A stretch of 64,000 nucleotides of DNA from Streptomyces caniscabiei (lineage in GTDB: Bacteria > Actinomycetota > Actinomycetes > Streptomycetales > Streptomycetaceae). Under the pieces are notes generated by a model. The model searched no databases, was not told the origin of the DNA, and saw only the letters and a program-made list of their open reading frames with translations. The stretch is taken from contig NZ_JABXWI010000003.1 in NCBI RefSeq assembly GCF_014930365.1, forward strand, positions 744,001 to 808,000, given 5' to 3'. Shown piece after piece: positions 38,201-45,393 of the stretch (position 1 is its first letter; each line of letters starts with the position of its first letter). Position numbers and translations under genes: made by a program.

Positions 38201-41200
38201 CCACGCGGGCGGCACGGCCGTACGGCTCGACGACACGGGGACCCCGCTCACCGGACGCTTCGACACCGCGAAGCTGGAGAAGTCCGCCACCGGTCAGTAC
38301 AAGCTGATCGGCGAGGGCAAGGTGACACTGTTCGAGCGCGAGGTGCTCGGCAACGGACATGTCCTCCACCTCGATCTGGACCGGTTCGGGCGGGCCCGCT
38401 GGACCGAGTTCGACGAGGCCGGCAACCGCTTGCGGGCCGGGGAGCGGATCTTCGACGGCGACCGCCGCACGTACCACGACACGCTTCCCTACCGCTGGGC
38501 CCCGGTGGACGTCCTCGACGTGCGCACCTACACCAAGGCCCTGGACGGGGGTCTGATCCGGGCGGAGAAGAACACCGAGGGCAGCTGGGCCTGGACGCGG
38601 TTCGACAAGGAGGGCGCCGAGGTGCTGCACGGCACCCGCGACTGGTCCTGGACGCGGATCGGCTACAAGGACACCTATCTCGACCCGGCCACCGGGGAAC
38701 GGGCCGTGGCCCAGCGGCGGGGCGACTTCTGGCCGTTGAACGGCTACCACGGCTCCCGCCAGTACCTGGAGCATCCGCTGCTGTCCGGCCCCGCGCCCGG
38801 CGGCATGCGGACCAACCCGGTGCTGCACACCGCCGTCGGCCCCAACAACAAGCCGATCGACTTCATCGACGAACTCACCGAGGAAATGGCCCAGTTGGCG
38901 GACGGCGGCACCCTGCACGTCGCCCGGATCTCCGACCAGCGCCTGCCGGCCGCCGTCTGGTACCCGCGCGCCGGCCACGGCCGGTTCGACGGGTTCTTCC
39001 GCAACTTCGTCACCGGCGACTCCATGTTCCAGGTGTCCACCTGGACGGAGACCGCCGCCGACGGCGCCAAGCTGCGGGGGGTCCGGCTGACCGCGCACGC
39101 CGGCCGCGGCTGGCAGGACATCGACCAGTTCGGCCGGGTCGTCCGCGAGACCCGCACCCTGGAGAACGGCAGTGTCGTCGAGGTGGGCCGCAGCGCCACC
39201 GACCCCAAGCAGTGGGCCCCGGCCCCGAAGTGGAACGGCTCGGCGGACGCCTACGAGCTGCCCTGGCTGGACACGAAGAGCGGCAGGACCGGCACCCGGT
39301 ACGTCTCCGCCGACGGCGGCTTCGTGGACGTCTTCAAGAACGCGGCCGGCGACGAACTGCTGTCCCTGCGTTCCCAGGGCACCGGGGTCCGCGAGTACCT
39401 CGCCGAGAACCCGGCGCGCGGCATCGGCGCCGACGACGTGTCCGGGGTGTGGGTGGACAAGAACACCCAGCTGCAGATCACGGGGCGCCGCGACCACTGG
39501 GGCGATCTGTTCGTCGAGGCCCATGGCGACCCCCGCAAGGACCACTGGACCTGGACGGCCACCGGGCCTGACGGGGAGGTCACGGAAGGCGTCCGCATCC
39601 AGAACCGCGGCTCCCTGGTGCACACCCGTACCTGGGACGACTCCTTCGTCGACTTCGAGCGGTTGCCCGGCGGCCGACGGGGCGACGCCGTCCGCGAGCG
39701 CGACGCCACCGGCGACGGCTCCCTCTGGGTCGACGCCACCCGTGATCCCGACGGCACCTGGTCCTGGCGGAAGATCAACGCGGACGGGACGGTCGAGTCC
39801 CGGGGCATCCGCACCTACCAGGACCTCGCGGGGGGCCGCTGGACCGACCACATCGGCACCGACGCCGTACGGTTCCGCAACGGCGGCCGGGTCCGCGAGT
39901 ACGCGTACACGGTGAACGAGCGGCTCGCTCCGCCGCCCGTGGCGTCCGGGCGGATCTCCCTGTCGGACCTCCTCTCGCGCTCCGCGCGGCACTTCGAGAC
40001 GGATGTGTCGGCCACCGTGAACCGGGAGGTCTGGCAGGAGTTCGACATGGGCAAGGTGATCCGCCGCCGGGATCCGGTGGAGGGGTTCGAGGGCCGCTTC
40101 CGGGAGTCGGAGTCGCTGTGGAACCAGTGGCGCGAGTACCAGGACGGGCGGCTGGTGGCCCAGCGCACCATCACCGGACGGGTCTGGGTCACCGACGCCT
40201 TCGGCCGCTGGTCGAACTTCGACATCGCCAAGCTGCCCGAGATCAGCAGCCTGCCCAGGGTCGGCGGCGAGGTGGGCCTCGACGGACACCGCAGCTGGCG
40301 GCTGGTCGGACGCGAGGTCGACTTCCGCGGCTACACCACCGAACTGCGCGGCTACAACCGGGAGTTCCGCGATGTGTTCCACGAGATCTGGACCGGGGCC
40401 GAGGACGGTTCCTCGGCCGCCATGCCGATGTGGCGGCACCAGCTCCGCAAGGCCGTCACCGACTTCACCATGGGCTATCTCATCGAGTTCGGCACCAGCT
40501 TCGCCGTGTCCGCGATCGTCGCCGACCTCGACAACAAGAAGTTCGACCTGACCACGGCCCTGCAGCGGGCGGCGCTCAACGGCGCGATCGGCGGCGGCAT
40601 CCGCGTCGGCGTCAACGTCGCCTACGACACCACCCGCCTCGGCTACCTCAAGTACGGCCTGACCAACCTCGACCAGGGACAGGACTGGCACCGCCACCCG
40701 CTCGCCTCCAACGACGACTGGGACGGCGAGTGGACCGTGTTCGAGAACCCCGTCCGCTGGCGCTCCGGCACCTACGACTTCTTCAACAACCTGGGCGTCG
40801 GTGTCCTCACCGGTTTCGTCAACGGCGCCGTCAACGCGGCCGTGTTCGGGGTCGACGGCCACAAGCGCACCGGCGTCGACGCGCTCGAAGCGGGCGCGTG
40901 GGGCGCGGCGGCGAGCGCCTTCGCGGGGGTCACCAGCGGTCTGCTGCGCTACGGCGTGCACGCCGTAGCGGGCTCCCGGCTCTTCCACCGCGGCGGCCCC
41001 GGCGAGCTGATCTGGCAGATCGCCGAGGCACTGGGCGCGGGCACCCTCAACTACGGGCTCAACAACAAGAACGCCGACATCCAGCCGTCGCGCGCCTTCC
41101 CGCCCCCGGCGAGCACCACAACCTCGGCAACCACCCCGGCCGCCCTCACCGCGCCGATACGGCCACCCACACCCCCGCAGCCGCCGCTCACCATCGACCC

Positions 41201-41234
41201 GGCCGCCCTGCCCGACGGAACGGAGCTCCTGTGA
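29268..41234 (+). CDS. Giant T7SS-type polymorphic toxin with internal ADP-ribosyltransferase domain
   Basis: 3988 residues. TTG at 29268 is chosen because GGAGG ends five bases before it; the GTG at 29256 lies inside that site. Layout: helical T7SS-type head (1-~162, with GFEGRTADAL where WXG would be); hydrophobic segments (~174-245); Gly-rich part. ART domain (~905-1035): Arg915 in LWRIGG, Ser954-Thr-Thr in FVSTTTD, Glu1000-x-Glu1002 in ENEIAFPGG, the R-STS-ExE plan of pertussis/LT-type mono-ADP-ribosyltransferases. Pro-rich linker (~1451-1490). Unassigned domain (~1505-1930). Recurrent beta units with L-P-G-G-F-x-x-T-D-T and F-x-F-D-x-x-G. Trp-rich repeats (~3072-3704). Gly/Ala-rich hydrophobic C-terminus (~3725-3938). 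The next gene overlaps the stop. No immunity gene seen. Confidence 0.85.
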   Translation: MATSDEWSRVGFTGNPVTGNPGVLENITKELRDLGDLAGRVSGGLDTLLTKAEDGGFEGRTADALRTYVKDELKTYMANINRSFEMAADATARYARALGDAQDRAENAADTVAALERVGGSPLADNDPEMSRARGEVDAEQDAVQAEAKILEDALHEASRLVSKPVKKPKKSFWKRFVSTFFKVLEIVALVITLVAAVIGGPLGLVAFGLGAVLFAKALVDYATGNGNALSLGLAFLGILFPSTKGLTTLGGLLRLGSSGGKALGGALSASGRLLFRGGRALMSSPGRMLSLAGQGLVRFGGALAGRAGSGLMALPRLLSKTPAMLGSALRFMGGFARGAVRQGWSALSRDFYQSTAFVTGGLGSKLGVFTVMGLGRLTTSALLPMRYSEIARFGYRGAARMGFVDRGLHFSARGPGLLTRAGSLTGDLLDLPGRNLDRGGALRPFDRTGSDRLAVPGTPEFNDTLDELADISVTPVTAPRTPGFSSLPGPGPVRMPGRLDDMGVRLGVLDNLDTVGLPVGTVPGGQRLGLLSPVNERLRLLDPVTGRVGDGLLPPPTVLDELRDLDALTGMERTPAGLLRPLDDLAGLSLDSRLGGLTETQVRQILDGEIDLVRVTPDGVVLRIGKTDPIDVRVGLKDGVTIEALGPADPRVPTWNATKGAEGLDDLGIKLDDLTRLLPDTGDGSRTARDLLGLGPVRNDVTAPPATRPFTALTLRDIVTGGATGRLATERFQTWLRAQDAQLQLDTAGRRLGDLDGLTDVPPLSRARAELDLSAARLGLDRARIAFDRLGMNLDTVRRDVVVMTARTDGLVAALPTGELRLLDDLGTPTGSWITMEPGQNVTWVLRTDAGIVPDVEVRMVDGGFTVTGPEGAVTRFGADGLPDRLAFAADRSVDIRAITPAPVWRATDETLWRIGGRRPLDQIFREGFTVRDPLETNLDVMVRTGQPSAFVSTTTDRNLVWDGIYKFEIEASGGIDVGRTFERSLGPDAWRASGWASENEIAFPGGIASEFIRGAYRMDAQQNLLEWIPNPNFRGSDPLPTLAADLRVPGEGTPGITGGATSGPSALDFQGLSLDDQLRLLDQLDLGGTGALDDLGSPNGLGSPNGLDSPTGLDSLSRGDSLNDLGSQLDDLGHLSDDFRFDRFDAPAPRTDTVLVDPADVTGVTGFRAEWQRTPLEDGGFRFTDPTGDLRLVFDASEVQRFTDIRLPGADGFVRFDADPGPGSLPRIVGEDGVALPGGATVEPVRGALGVVTGVRVQSVDGAWIGRFDLDGTRLSEQLTLSGPTGGPLPGSRLTTTFSRLPDGTPSATYRLAVPGAGDGAFTVVRLDGDPARRLPGGFAVTDTANGTRFVFDRGGRFVDLPADGVPTTGLDTFGTTVPDTAARPVTALDDLGGLDGLDDLGGLGGNPPGQLPRLSVSGTGVLDDAASEVTGPLPTGERLSLEDLAVPAPPHVAPPHAAPPPPAPPRVAPPPVPAAAPPAHLPGAPGATRAPRAVAPGFDTSFPAPSIGTESELSGFVVALPDSADRTFAFVSKADTDEPLLMVTKDMSKGGYANPADLSMAQRGNWQTHTVELITYPSRLGDQGAIGARDGATQWLLDVFKERLGIHNHRPLESMVSPDGLYRLQVTSDRHVIAAGTGLELEGIPSVSMPTTQQQATIGIRAVDFGSRATPELRLLADHAHWYKPAFRDDDALRTALTRETLDAPEQVENAYTYVKSVIDFTADLVRRHGIPMEDWAGAPPYLGLTHPAVKNEWSVLPRTRPSLVLDSLSPGDRAVTLRLLREAPALGHEPVWKAARQYILNGNEVAGRGINNATVGGERALLFEFRSLPDELKGAVPHEKAPVAVVTDPLAELGGNRAVGVQRINDFVSGPENRDAFADWYRTEFPRDPDAGRIHQNKSTDAILRMAAARHKAEWINLRHPQAWQDITTRPVAPVRPPVSAVPSVPPVPPRADGVPLPGGTNRPPTNLDEPHIPAADVPRPAQPTGVDLPRITRTPHVDLPLTTRTPHVDLQRIAQAPEPDLPRITDGPDVTLRPTAAPELSGSPLVGQSLDSTLPPVPSVREVPLSGLDDVAGLRLRVTEVPATDAAPASVRVEVLDLTAQGGPARLPDASVTVREGGGFTATGPQGGVRWQFDAAGRLEHRELPLTGTDFSLRFTDDALRPIQVTGPDGVPVPGATVRPVRDASGTPSELTVRVPMPGPDGPAAVWRFEPGGLTHSRELPLTLPGPNGPSGLGLRTTTAPGAGGTTTRVLELTGPPALTASFRLDPVGGTLAGRLPHGFTVTDTSTGARFHFDADGRLALRDGPAQDGSAFLRITEGAGPDTPPVRLDDLGDLHGLGDDLSPRERALTDDLWNDLSQDVRPLSLDELNRVLGPDSPRIDALSDVSDLSDTEWANLQARLDGVLRMDDGPSGTDEPFHIPLTGVDDLADFDLRVSRLPATDEAPQGTYRLELTDRTPGGTGPVRASDFTVERLDDSGRFAVVDPTGGTRFEFAPDGTFLGRQAALPHDGLPQGLRLHVTHTPLGDGTKRLWVDVTGATGSIRFTELDATLSARLPGGFTLTDTVTGSRFHFDNTGGLAFRDLPDPEGPGFLRFTEGAGPDTPPVQLDELGALDDVGALGDTLGERFPLGSLPEHETLDDALGNAELARVFERTLDEASGLRTVPEGDPVDLSGVAGALDFLHTAPDGHAFQALDLPGVQRLADDAAASLDRLGLRPDLLGEHLRELTERARLGLRRGAVGALDEYLDLPLATRLEDLRATTPTGRALGDFTVTPTPHGGPGGTRYTVRHHPSDLTLGFDANRSLVHQEVFLRGGPAELDGLKVGITGRSVDGGPWTPTAADFAGARPADDLFTLSPGTEPRGGLVLTDAAGTTRWHYGPEGVHAFRDVDLPGDRGVLRFEAGGAPQVLDVSGHPRPGFRAEALDHGKVALVPTAKGTQPLERAVFDPAGTLLEETVAVRVKGGRVNGQLWKIDHAGGTAVRLDDTGTPLTGRFDTAKLEKSATGQYKLIGEGKVTLFEREVLGNGHVLHLDLDRFGRARWTEFDEAGNRLRAGERIFDGDRRTYHDTLPYRWAPVDVLDVRTYTKALDGGLIRAEKNTEGSWAWTRFDKEGAEVLHGTRDWSWTRIGYKDTYLDPATGERAVAQRRGDFWPLNGYHGSRQYLEHPLLSGPAPGGMRTNPVLHTAVGPNNKPIDFIDELTEEMAQLADGGTLHVARISDQRLPAAVWYPRAGHGRFDGFFRNFVTGDSMFQVSTWTETAADGAKLRGVRLTAHAGRGWQDIDQFGRVVRETRTLENGSVVEVGRSATDPKQWAPAPKWNGSADAYELPWLDTKSGRTGTRYVSADGGFVDVFKNAAGDELLSLRSQGTGVREYLAENPARGIGADDVSGVWVDKNTQLQITGRRDHWGDLFVEAHGDPRKDHWTWTATGPDGEVTEGVRIQNRGSLVHTRTWDDSFVDFERLPGGRRGDAVRERDATGDGSLWVDATRDPDGTWSWRKINADGTVESRGIRTYQDLAGGRWTDHIGTDAVRFRNGGRVREYAYTVNERLAPPPVASGRISLSDLLSRSARHFETDVSATVNREVWQEFDMGKVIRRRDPVEGFEGRFRESESLWNQWREYQDGRLVAQRTITGRVWVTDAFGRWSNFDIAKLPEISSLPRVGGEVGLDGHRSWRLVGREVDFRGYTTELRGYNREFRDVFHEIWTGAEDGSSAAMPMWRHQLRKAVTDFTMGYLIEFGTSFAVSAIVADLDNKKFDLTTALQRAALNGAIGGGIRVGVNVAYDTTRLGYLKYGLTNLDQGQDWHRHPLASNDDWDGEWTVFENPVRWRSGTYDFFNNLGVGVLTGFVNGAVNAAVFGVDGHKRTGVDALEAGAWGAAASAFAGVTSGLLRYGVHAVAGSRLFHRGGPGELIWQIAEALGAGTLNYGLNNKNADIQPSRAFPPPASTTTSATTPAALTAPIRPPTPPQPPLTIDPAALPDGTELL
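32556..32645 (+). repeat. 18-bp in-frame tandem repeat in the giant gene
   Basis: Five imperfect 18-bp units (first CTCGGCTCACCGAACGGG) encode a six-residue repeat around L-G-S-P-N-G. It follows the ART domain and probably forms a flexible linker. Confidence 0.75.
35238..35366 (+). repeat. 33-bp in-frame tandem repeat in the giant gene
   Basis: Three full units and one partial unit encode the 11-residue repeat V-D-L-P-R-I-T-R-T-P-H and variants, from residue 1991. It lies between the unassigned domain and the main beta-repeat region, again as a linker. Confidence 0.8.
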
Positions 41235-43921
41235 CCCCCACCGCCACCGTGCACCGGGTCGCCCCGAAGGGACGCGGCGCCCATCGCAGTATCGCCTCCG
41301 CCCTGCGCGCCGCCCGCGACGGCGACGAGATCCATGTCTCCCCCGGCGAGTACGTCGAACACCTGCTGATCGACCGTGCGGTGCTCCTGGTGCCGGAGGA
41401 GGGCGCGCGGCACGCCGTACGTCTGCTGGCGGCCTCCCCCGGCCGCCCGGTGCTGGAGGTCGCCGCGCGGGACGTACGCGTCGAGGACCTCGTCCTGGTC
41501 GGCCAGGACCCGGGGCTGCCGGCCGTGCTGGTGGCCGCCGGGGAACTGGAGCTGGACTGCTGCGACGTGTCCGGCGGCCGGGTGGAGGCGGGCGGGGAGG
41601 CGTCGCTCGTCCTGACGGACTGCCGTGTCGCGGGGGCCGAGCTGGCGGCCGTGCACCTGAACACCACCGGATCGGCGCGGCTGACCCGGGTCGTCGTCGA
41701 GGACGTCGAGGGGACCGGTGTCGTCGTCGGCTCCCGGGCCACCGCCGAGGCCGAGGAGCTGACGGTACGACGAGTCACCGGGTCCGGTGTCCGGGTCCGG
41801 GGCGGCGCCCGTGTGACCCTGCGGGAGTGCCGGATCTCCGGCCCCGGCCGCAGCGGGCTGCTGGTGGAGGACGGCGCCTCCCTCACCGCCCGGGACTGCC
41901 GGGTGGAGGAGACGGCCGCCGAGGGCGTCCGCGTGCTGGGCAGCGCGGCACGGTCCGCCCCGCCCGCCGGGGACGGGGAGCCCGGCGAGGGCGGGGTGGT
42001 CCTCACCCGCTGCGAGGTGCTGCGCGCCGACGGGGACGGGGTCGCCGTCTCCGGCGACGGCGACGTGCTGATGCTCAACTGCCGGCTGCGGGACGGTGCG
42101 GGGCCCGGGGTGAGCGTGGAGGACGAGGGCCGCGCCGAACTGGTCGACTGCCAGGTGGACGGGGCGCAGGGCTCGGGCCTGGTGGCCCGGGGCACCGCCC
42201 GGCTGTCGGCCGAGGGCACCTCGGTGACGGGCAGCCGGGCCAACGGGCTGCTGGCGGGCGGCCGCTCCGAGGTACGGATGGACAACGGCGACCTGACGGC
42301 GTGCTCGTTCAGCGCGGTGCACGCCTGCGACGACTCCCGGGTGACGCTCACCGCCTGCCGGATCGGCTCCTCCGCCGAGCACGGCGTCCGGGCCACCGAC
42401 CGGGCCGGACTCACCGTGGAGGGCGGCCGGATCTCGGACTGCGGGCTGTCCGGGGTGCGGATCGACGGGGCCGCCGAGGCGCGGATGCGCGGGCTGTCCG
42501 TGGTGCGCGGCCGGGCCGGGATCACCACCGAGTCGTCCGGGACCGTGGTCCTGGAGGAGTGCGATGTCGTCGGCGCCGAACGGTCCGGGATCTCCTGCGG
42601 CACTCGGACCGCGCCGGTGCTGCGGGACTGCCGGATCAGCGGGACCGGCACGGCCGGCCTGGTCATCGGCGAGGGCGCCACGCCGAGCGTCGAGGGCTGC
42701 ACGGTCCGGGACGCGGCCGGCTCCGGCGTCGTGGTGGGGCCGCGCGCCGAGCCCCGGCTCCGGGCCGTGACGGTGGCCAGGACCGGCAAGAACAGCCTGT
42801 TCGTGGGCGAGAAGGCCCGCGGCACCGTCGAGGACTGCGTCTTCGGCGGCGCGGGCACCGAGGGCTCGGCCTTCCCCGCCCTGCACGTCGCGACGGGCGC
42901 GGCGCCCGTCCTGCGCGGCTGTCTGGTCCGGGACTGCGAGGAGGACGTGGCGCTGGAGAAGGGCGCTCGCCCGGTGTTCGACGACTGCGTCTCGCGGGAC
43001 GTGAAGAACCCGTCCCTGCCGACCGGCGCCGAACAGGCCCTGTCGGCGGCCGGCGGTCCGGAGGCGGCGGGTGCCGGGACCACCGCGCGGGAGACCGAGG
43101 CCCCCGCCGAGGACACCCTGGACGACCTGCTCGCCGAGCTCCAGGGCCTCGCTGGTCTGGAGCGCGTCAAGAACGACGTCTCGTCCCTGGTCAAGCTGAT
43201 GCAGATGGTCCGCCGCCGCGAGGAGATGGGCCTGGTCCCGCCCCCGCTCAGCCGCCACCTCGTCTTCACCGGCAACCCGGGCACCGGCAAGACCACCATC
43301 GCCCGCCTCTACGGCCGTATCCTCGCCGCCGTCGGACTGCTGGAGCGCGGCCACCTGGTCGAGGCCGACCGCTCCGCCCTGGTCGGCGAGTACGTCGGCC
43401 ACACCGGGCCGAAGACCGCGCGGGTCTTCCAACAGGCCCGGGGCGGCGTGCTGTTCATCGACGAGGCGTACTCCCTCACGCAGTACGCCGGGTCCAACGA
43501 CTTCGGCCAGGAGGCCATCGCCACGCTGCTGAAGCTGATGGAGGACCACCGCGACGACGTGGTGGTCATCGTCGCCGGATACCTCAAGGAGATGGAGGCC
43601 TTCGTCCGCTCCAACCCCGGCCTCGCCTCCCGCTTCAACCGCACCCTGCTCTTCGACGACTACAGCGGTGCCGAACTGGTGAGCATCGTCGAGCACCAGG
43701 CCGCCCAGCACCAGTACGAACTGACCCAGGACGCCCTCGCGGCGCTCACCACGCGCTTCGACGCCATGCCCCGCGACCGGGGCTTCGGCAACGGCCGCAC
43801 GGCCCGCCAGTTGTTCCAGGCCATGACGGAACGCCAGGCCTACCGGGTCGCCGAGCTGCCGGAGGCCTCGGAGGCGGACGTGATGACCCTCAGACCGGAG
43901 GACATCCCCCAGACCCTGTGA
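41231..43921 (+). CDS. Right-handed beta-helix fused to EccA/CbbX-type AAA+ ATPase
   Basis: 896 residues. Residues ~20-600 are a run of ~22-25 residue parallel beta-helix turns with recurrent cysteines (LRECRISG, LTRCEVL, LTACRIG, LEECDVVG). After an acidic linker, residues ~630-896 form a compact AAA+ domain: Walker A GNPGTGKTT (681-689), Walker B VLFIDEAY, and arginine finger region SRFNR. This is the CbbX/SpoVK/EccA type. EccA proteins act as cytosolic chaperone-unfoldases for T7SS substrates. The GTG start overlaps the giant gene stop by 4 bp (GTGA), so the two are translationally coupled and probably stoichiometric. The beta-helix could be the substrate-recognition part. ~2.7 kb and intact. 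Confidence 0.88.
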   Translation: MTPTATVHRVAPKGRGAHRSIASALRAARDGDEIHVSPGEYVEHLLIDRAVLLVPEEGARHAVRLLAASPGRPVLEVAARDVRVEDLVLVGQDPGLPAVLVAAGELELDCCDVSGGRVEAGGEASLVLTDCRVAGAELAAVHLNTTGSARLTRVVVEDVEGTGVVVGSRATAEAEELTVRRVTGSGVRVRGGARVTLRECRISGPGRSGLLVEDGASLTARDCRVEETAAEGVRVLGSAARSAPPAGDGEPGEGGVVLTRCEVLRADGDGVAVSGDGDVLMLNCRLRDGAGPGVSVEDEGRAELVDCQVDGAQGSGLVARGTARLSAEGTSVTGSRANGLLAGGRSEVRMDNGDLTACSFSAVHACDDSRVTLTACRIGSSAEHGVRATDRAGLTVEGGRISDCGLSGVRIDGAAEARMRGLSVVRGRAGITTESSGTVVLEECDVVGAERSGISCGTRTAPVLRDCRISGTGTAGLVIGEGATPSVEGCTVRDAAGSGVVVGPRAEPRLRAVTVARTGKNSLFVGEKARGTVEDCVFGGAGTEGSAFPALHVATGAAPVLRGCLVRDCEEDVALEKGARPVFDDCVSRDVKNPSLPTGAEQALSAAGGPEAAGAGTTARETEAPAEDTLDDLLAELQGLAGLERVKNDVSSLVKLMQMVRRREEMGLVPPPLSRHLVFTGNPGTGKTTIARLYGRILAAVGLLERGHLVEADRSALVGEYVGHTGPKTARVFQQARGGVLFIDEAYSLTQYAGSNDFGQEAIATLLKLMEDHRDDVVVIVAGYLKEMEAFVRSNPGLASRFNRTLLFDDYSGAELVSIVEHQAAQHQYELTQDALAALTTRFDAMPRDRGFGNGRTARQLFQAMTERQAYRVAELPEASEADVMTLRPEDIPQTL

Positions 43922-43973
43922 GCCGGGCCGCCCGGCACACGCCCGAGGCCGGCCCACCGACCGTCACCGGCCC

Positions 43974-43987
43974 CCGGAACGTTCCGG
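43974..43987. promoter_or_regulatory. Perfect 14-bp palindrome CCGGAACGTTCCGG
   Basis: Lies in the 169-bp gap between the beta-helix/AAA+ gene and the exported protein gene. The right half is repeated shortly after as CGTTCCGGTGCCC. It may be an operator or a weak hairpin. Confidence 0.35.
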
Positions 43988-44090
43988 CGCCCCGACCGTT
44001 CCGGTGCCCTGAGCGCCCACCGTCCGCCCCCCTCCCACCCCGCCGTCCCCGCGCCCACCGCGCGGACCCACCCACCTAAGGACCACCCCC

Positions 44091-44993
44091 ATGCCGCACA
44101 CACCCGACCGAAGCGACCGCAGGGACGGCGAGTTCGCCGATCTCTTCGCCCGCAGGACCCGCATCCCGCTCCGCGGCTTCCTGCCCGGCCGCCGGGTATG
44201 GAAGGCGATCGGCGGCTCCGCCGCCGCGGTCCTGGTGATCGCCGGCACCGTCACGGCCGTGGCCGCCGTCGACTGGGGCGGCGGCGCGTCCGGGAAGGTG
44301 ACCACGGCGGCCGACAAACCGGCCGACGAGCAGTCCGTCCCCGGCGACACCAAGAAGGCGGCGGTCGACCCGTCGCCGACGGACCGGGCGGGGCACGGGG
44401 CCAAGGACAAGGGCAAGGACGACCCCGATGTCGTCTACGTGCCGGTCAGCGGCGGAGCCGGAGCGGGCACCGGCGGCACGGAGAAGTCGGCGTCGGACAC
44501 CGACGACCGGTCCGACTCGGGCGGCACCACGGGCGGCACCTCCGGTTCGACCGGCTCGACCGGCACCGAGGAGAAGAAGTCCACGACCACCCAGAGCACC
44601 GATTCCGGGTCGACGTCCGGCTACCTGTGGGCCGACGGGAGCGTGGAGGCCGACACGAACGACTTCTGGGACGAGAGCACGGTCACCGTCAAGTCCACCG
44701 AGCCGATCACCTCGCTCAAGGTCGTCGTCCGGATCATCCAGACCGGCGGCGTGAAGAGCACCGGGACCTGGACCTCCCTCGGTGACAAGGCAGCCGTCGG
44801 TCAGAACGCCAGCAGCGACCAGATCGGGTACGTCATCACCCTGAAGTCGGGTGTCACCCTCGCCCCCGGCACCTATGTCTTCAAGGTCCAGTACGACCAC
44901 GCCCAGGGCCGGCGCGACGCGGGCCGCGACCTCTACACGGTCACCGCCGTCGCGAACGGTTCGGACGACGAGTCCCTGTCCGGCCGCTTCTGA
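44091..44993 (+). CDS. Single-TM exported protein with Ser/Thr-rich stalk
   Basis: 300 residues. A cytoplasmic N-terminus (~40 residues, basic) precedes one TM helix (IGGSAAAVLVIAGTVTAVAAV). A Gly/Ser/Thr/Asp-rich stalk of ~120 residues follows, then a ~100-residue beta-type domain (YLWADGSVEADTNDFWDEST to GTYVFKVQYDHAQGRRDAGRD). The fold looks Ig-like. N-in/C-out topology puts the domain outside the membrane. Last gene of the rightward T7SS-type operon, 169 bp after the AAA+ gene. It could anchor, receive or display the giant protein. No family recognised. Confidence 0.72.
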   Translation: MPHTPDRSDRRDGEFADLFARRTRIPLRGFLPGRRVWKAIGGSAAAVLVIAGTVTAVAAVDWGGGASGKVTTAADKPADEQSVPGDTKKAAVDPSPTDRAGHGAKDKGKDDPDVVYVPVSGGAGAGTGGTEKSASDTDDRSDSGGTTGGTSGSTGSTGTEEKKSTTTQSTDSGSTSGYLWADGSVEADTNDFWDESTVTVKSTEPITSLKVVVRIIQTGGVKSTGTWTSLGDKAAVGQNASSDQIGYVITLKSGVTLAPGTYVFKVQYDHAQGRRDAGRDLYTVTAVANGSDDESLSGRF

Positions 44994-44997
44994 GCGC

Positions 44998-45393
44998 TCA
45001 GCCCGCCCAGCCCTGCTTCCGCAGCACCGAGGACACGTCGGGCGCCTCGTAGTGGTCCCCCTTGAGCACCTTGCCGTCGGCCCGGCGGGCGACCCGCCCG
45101 CCGGGGCCCAGCTTGGTCATGTTCGAGCGGTGGATCTCGGCGATCACCGCGTCCAGGTCGATGCCGTGGACGAGAGCGGTGCCGTACGCCACGTACACCA
45201 CGTCGGCCAGTTCGTGGGCCAGCCGGTCGAGCGGCCCGTCGACCGCCACCTCGGCGACCTCGGCGGCCTCCTCGGCCAGCAGCTCCCCCCGGTGGGCGGC
45301 CAGCTCGGGCGAGACCTCGGTGGGGATGGTTCGGGCGTCGAGGCCGAAGGCCCGGTGGAACTCGCGGACCAGGCGAGCGGGAGAAGAACTCAT
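44998..45393 (-). CDS. MazG-like nucleotide pyrophosphohydrolase
   Basis: 131 residues. An all-alpha MazG/HisE-type fold is indicated by the metal-binding acidic pattern ELLAEEAAEVAEVAVDG and the later HELADVVYVAYG. Members hydrolyse (d)NTPs or related compounds to monophosphates. Convergent with the exported protein gene, with only 4 bp between stops, so it marks the right border of the island. ATG at 45393 (MSSSPARLVREFHRAFG). Confidence 0.85.
   Translation of the reverse strand: MSSSPARLVREFHRAFGLDARTIPTEVSPELAAHRGELLAEEAAEVAEVAVDGPLDRLAHELADVVYVAYGTALVHGIDLDAVIAEIHRSNMTKLGPGGRVARRADGKVLKGDHYEAPDVSSVLRKQGWAG

Noticed and set aside
36576..40988. 1470-codon minus-strand frame inside the giant gene
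   Set aside because: Mirror frame of repeat-rich coding DNA; Val/Gly/Ala-rich with no domain.
41051..43957. 968-codon minus-strand frame
   Set aside because: Antisense to the beta-helix/AAA+ gene, whose P-loop and Walker B are on the plus strand.
44998..45393. Immunity protein for the ART toxin
   Set aside because: The acidic helical motifs are those of MazG-like pyrophosphohydrolases, and the gene is convergent, not part of the toxin operon.
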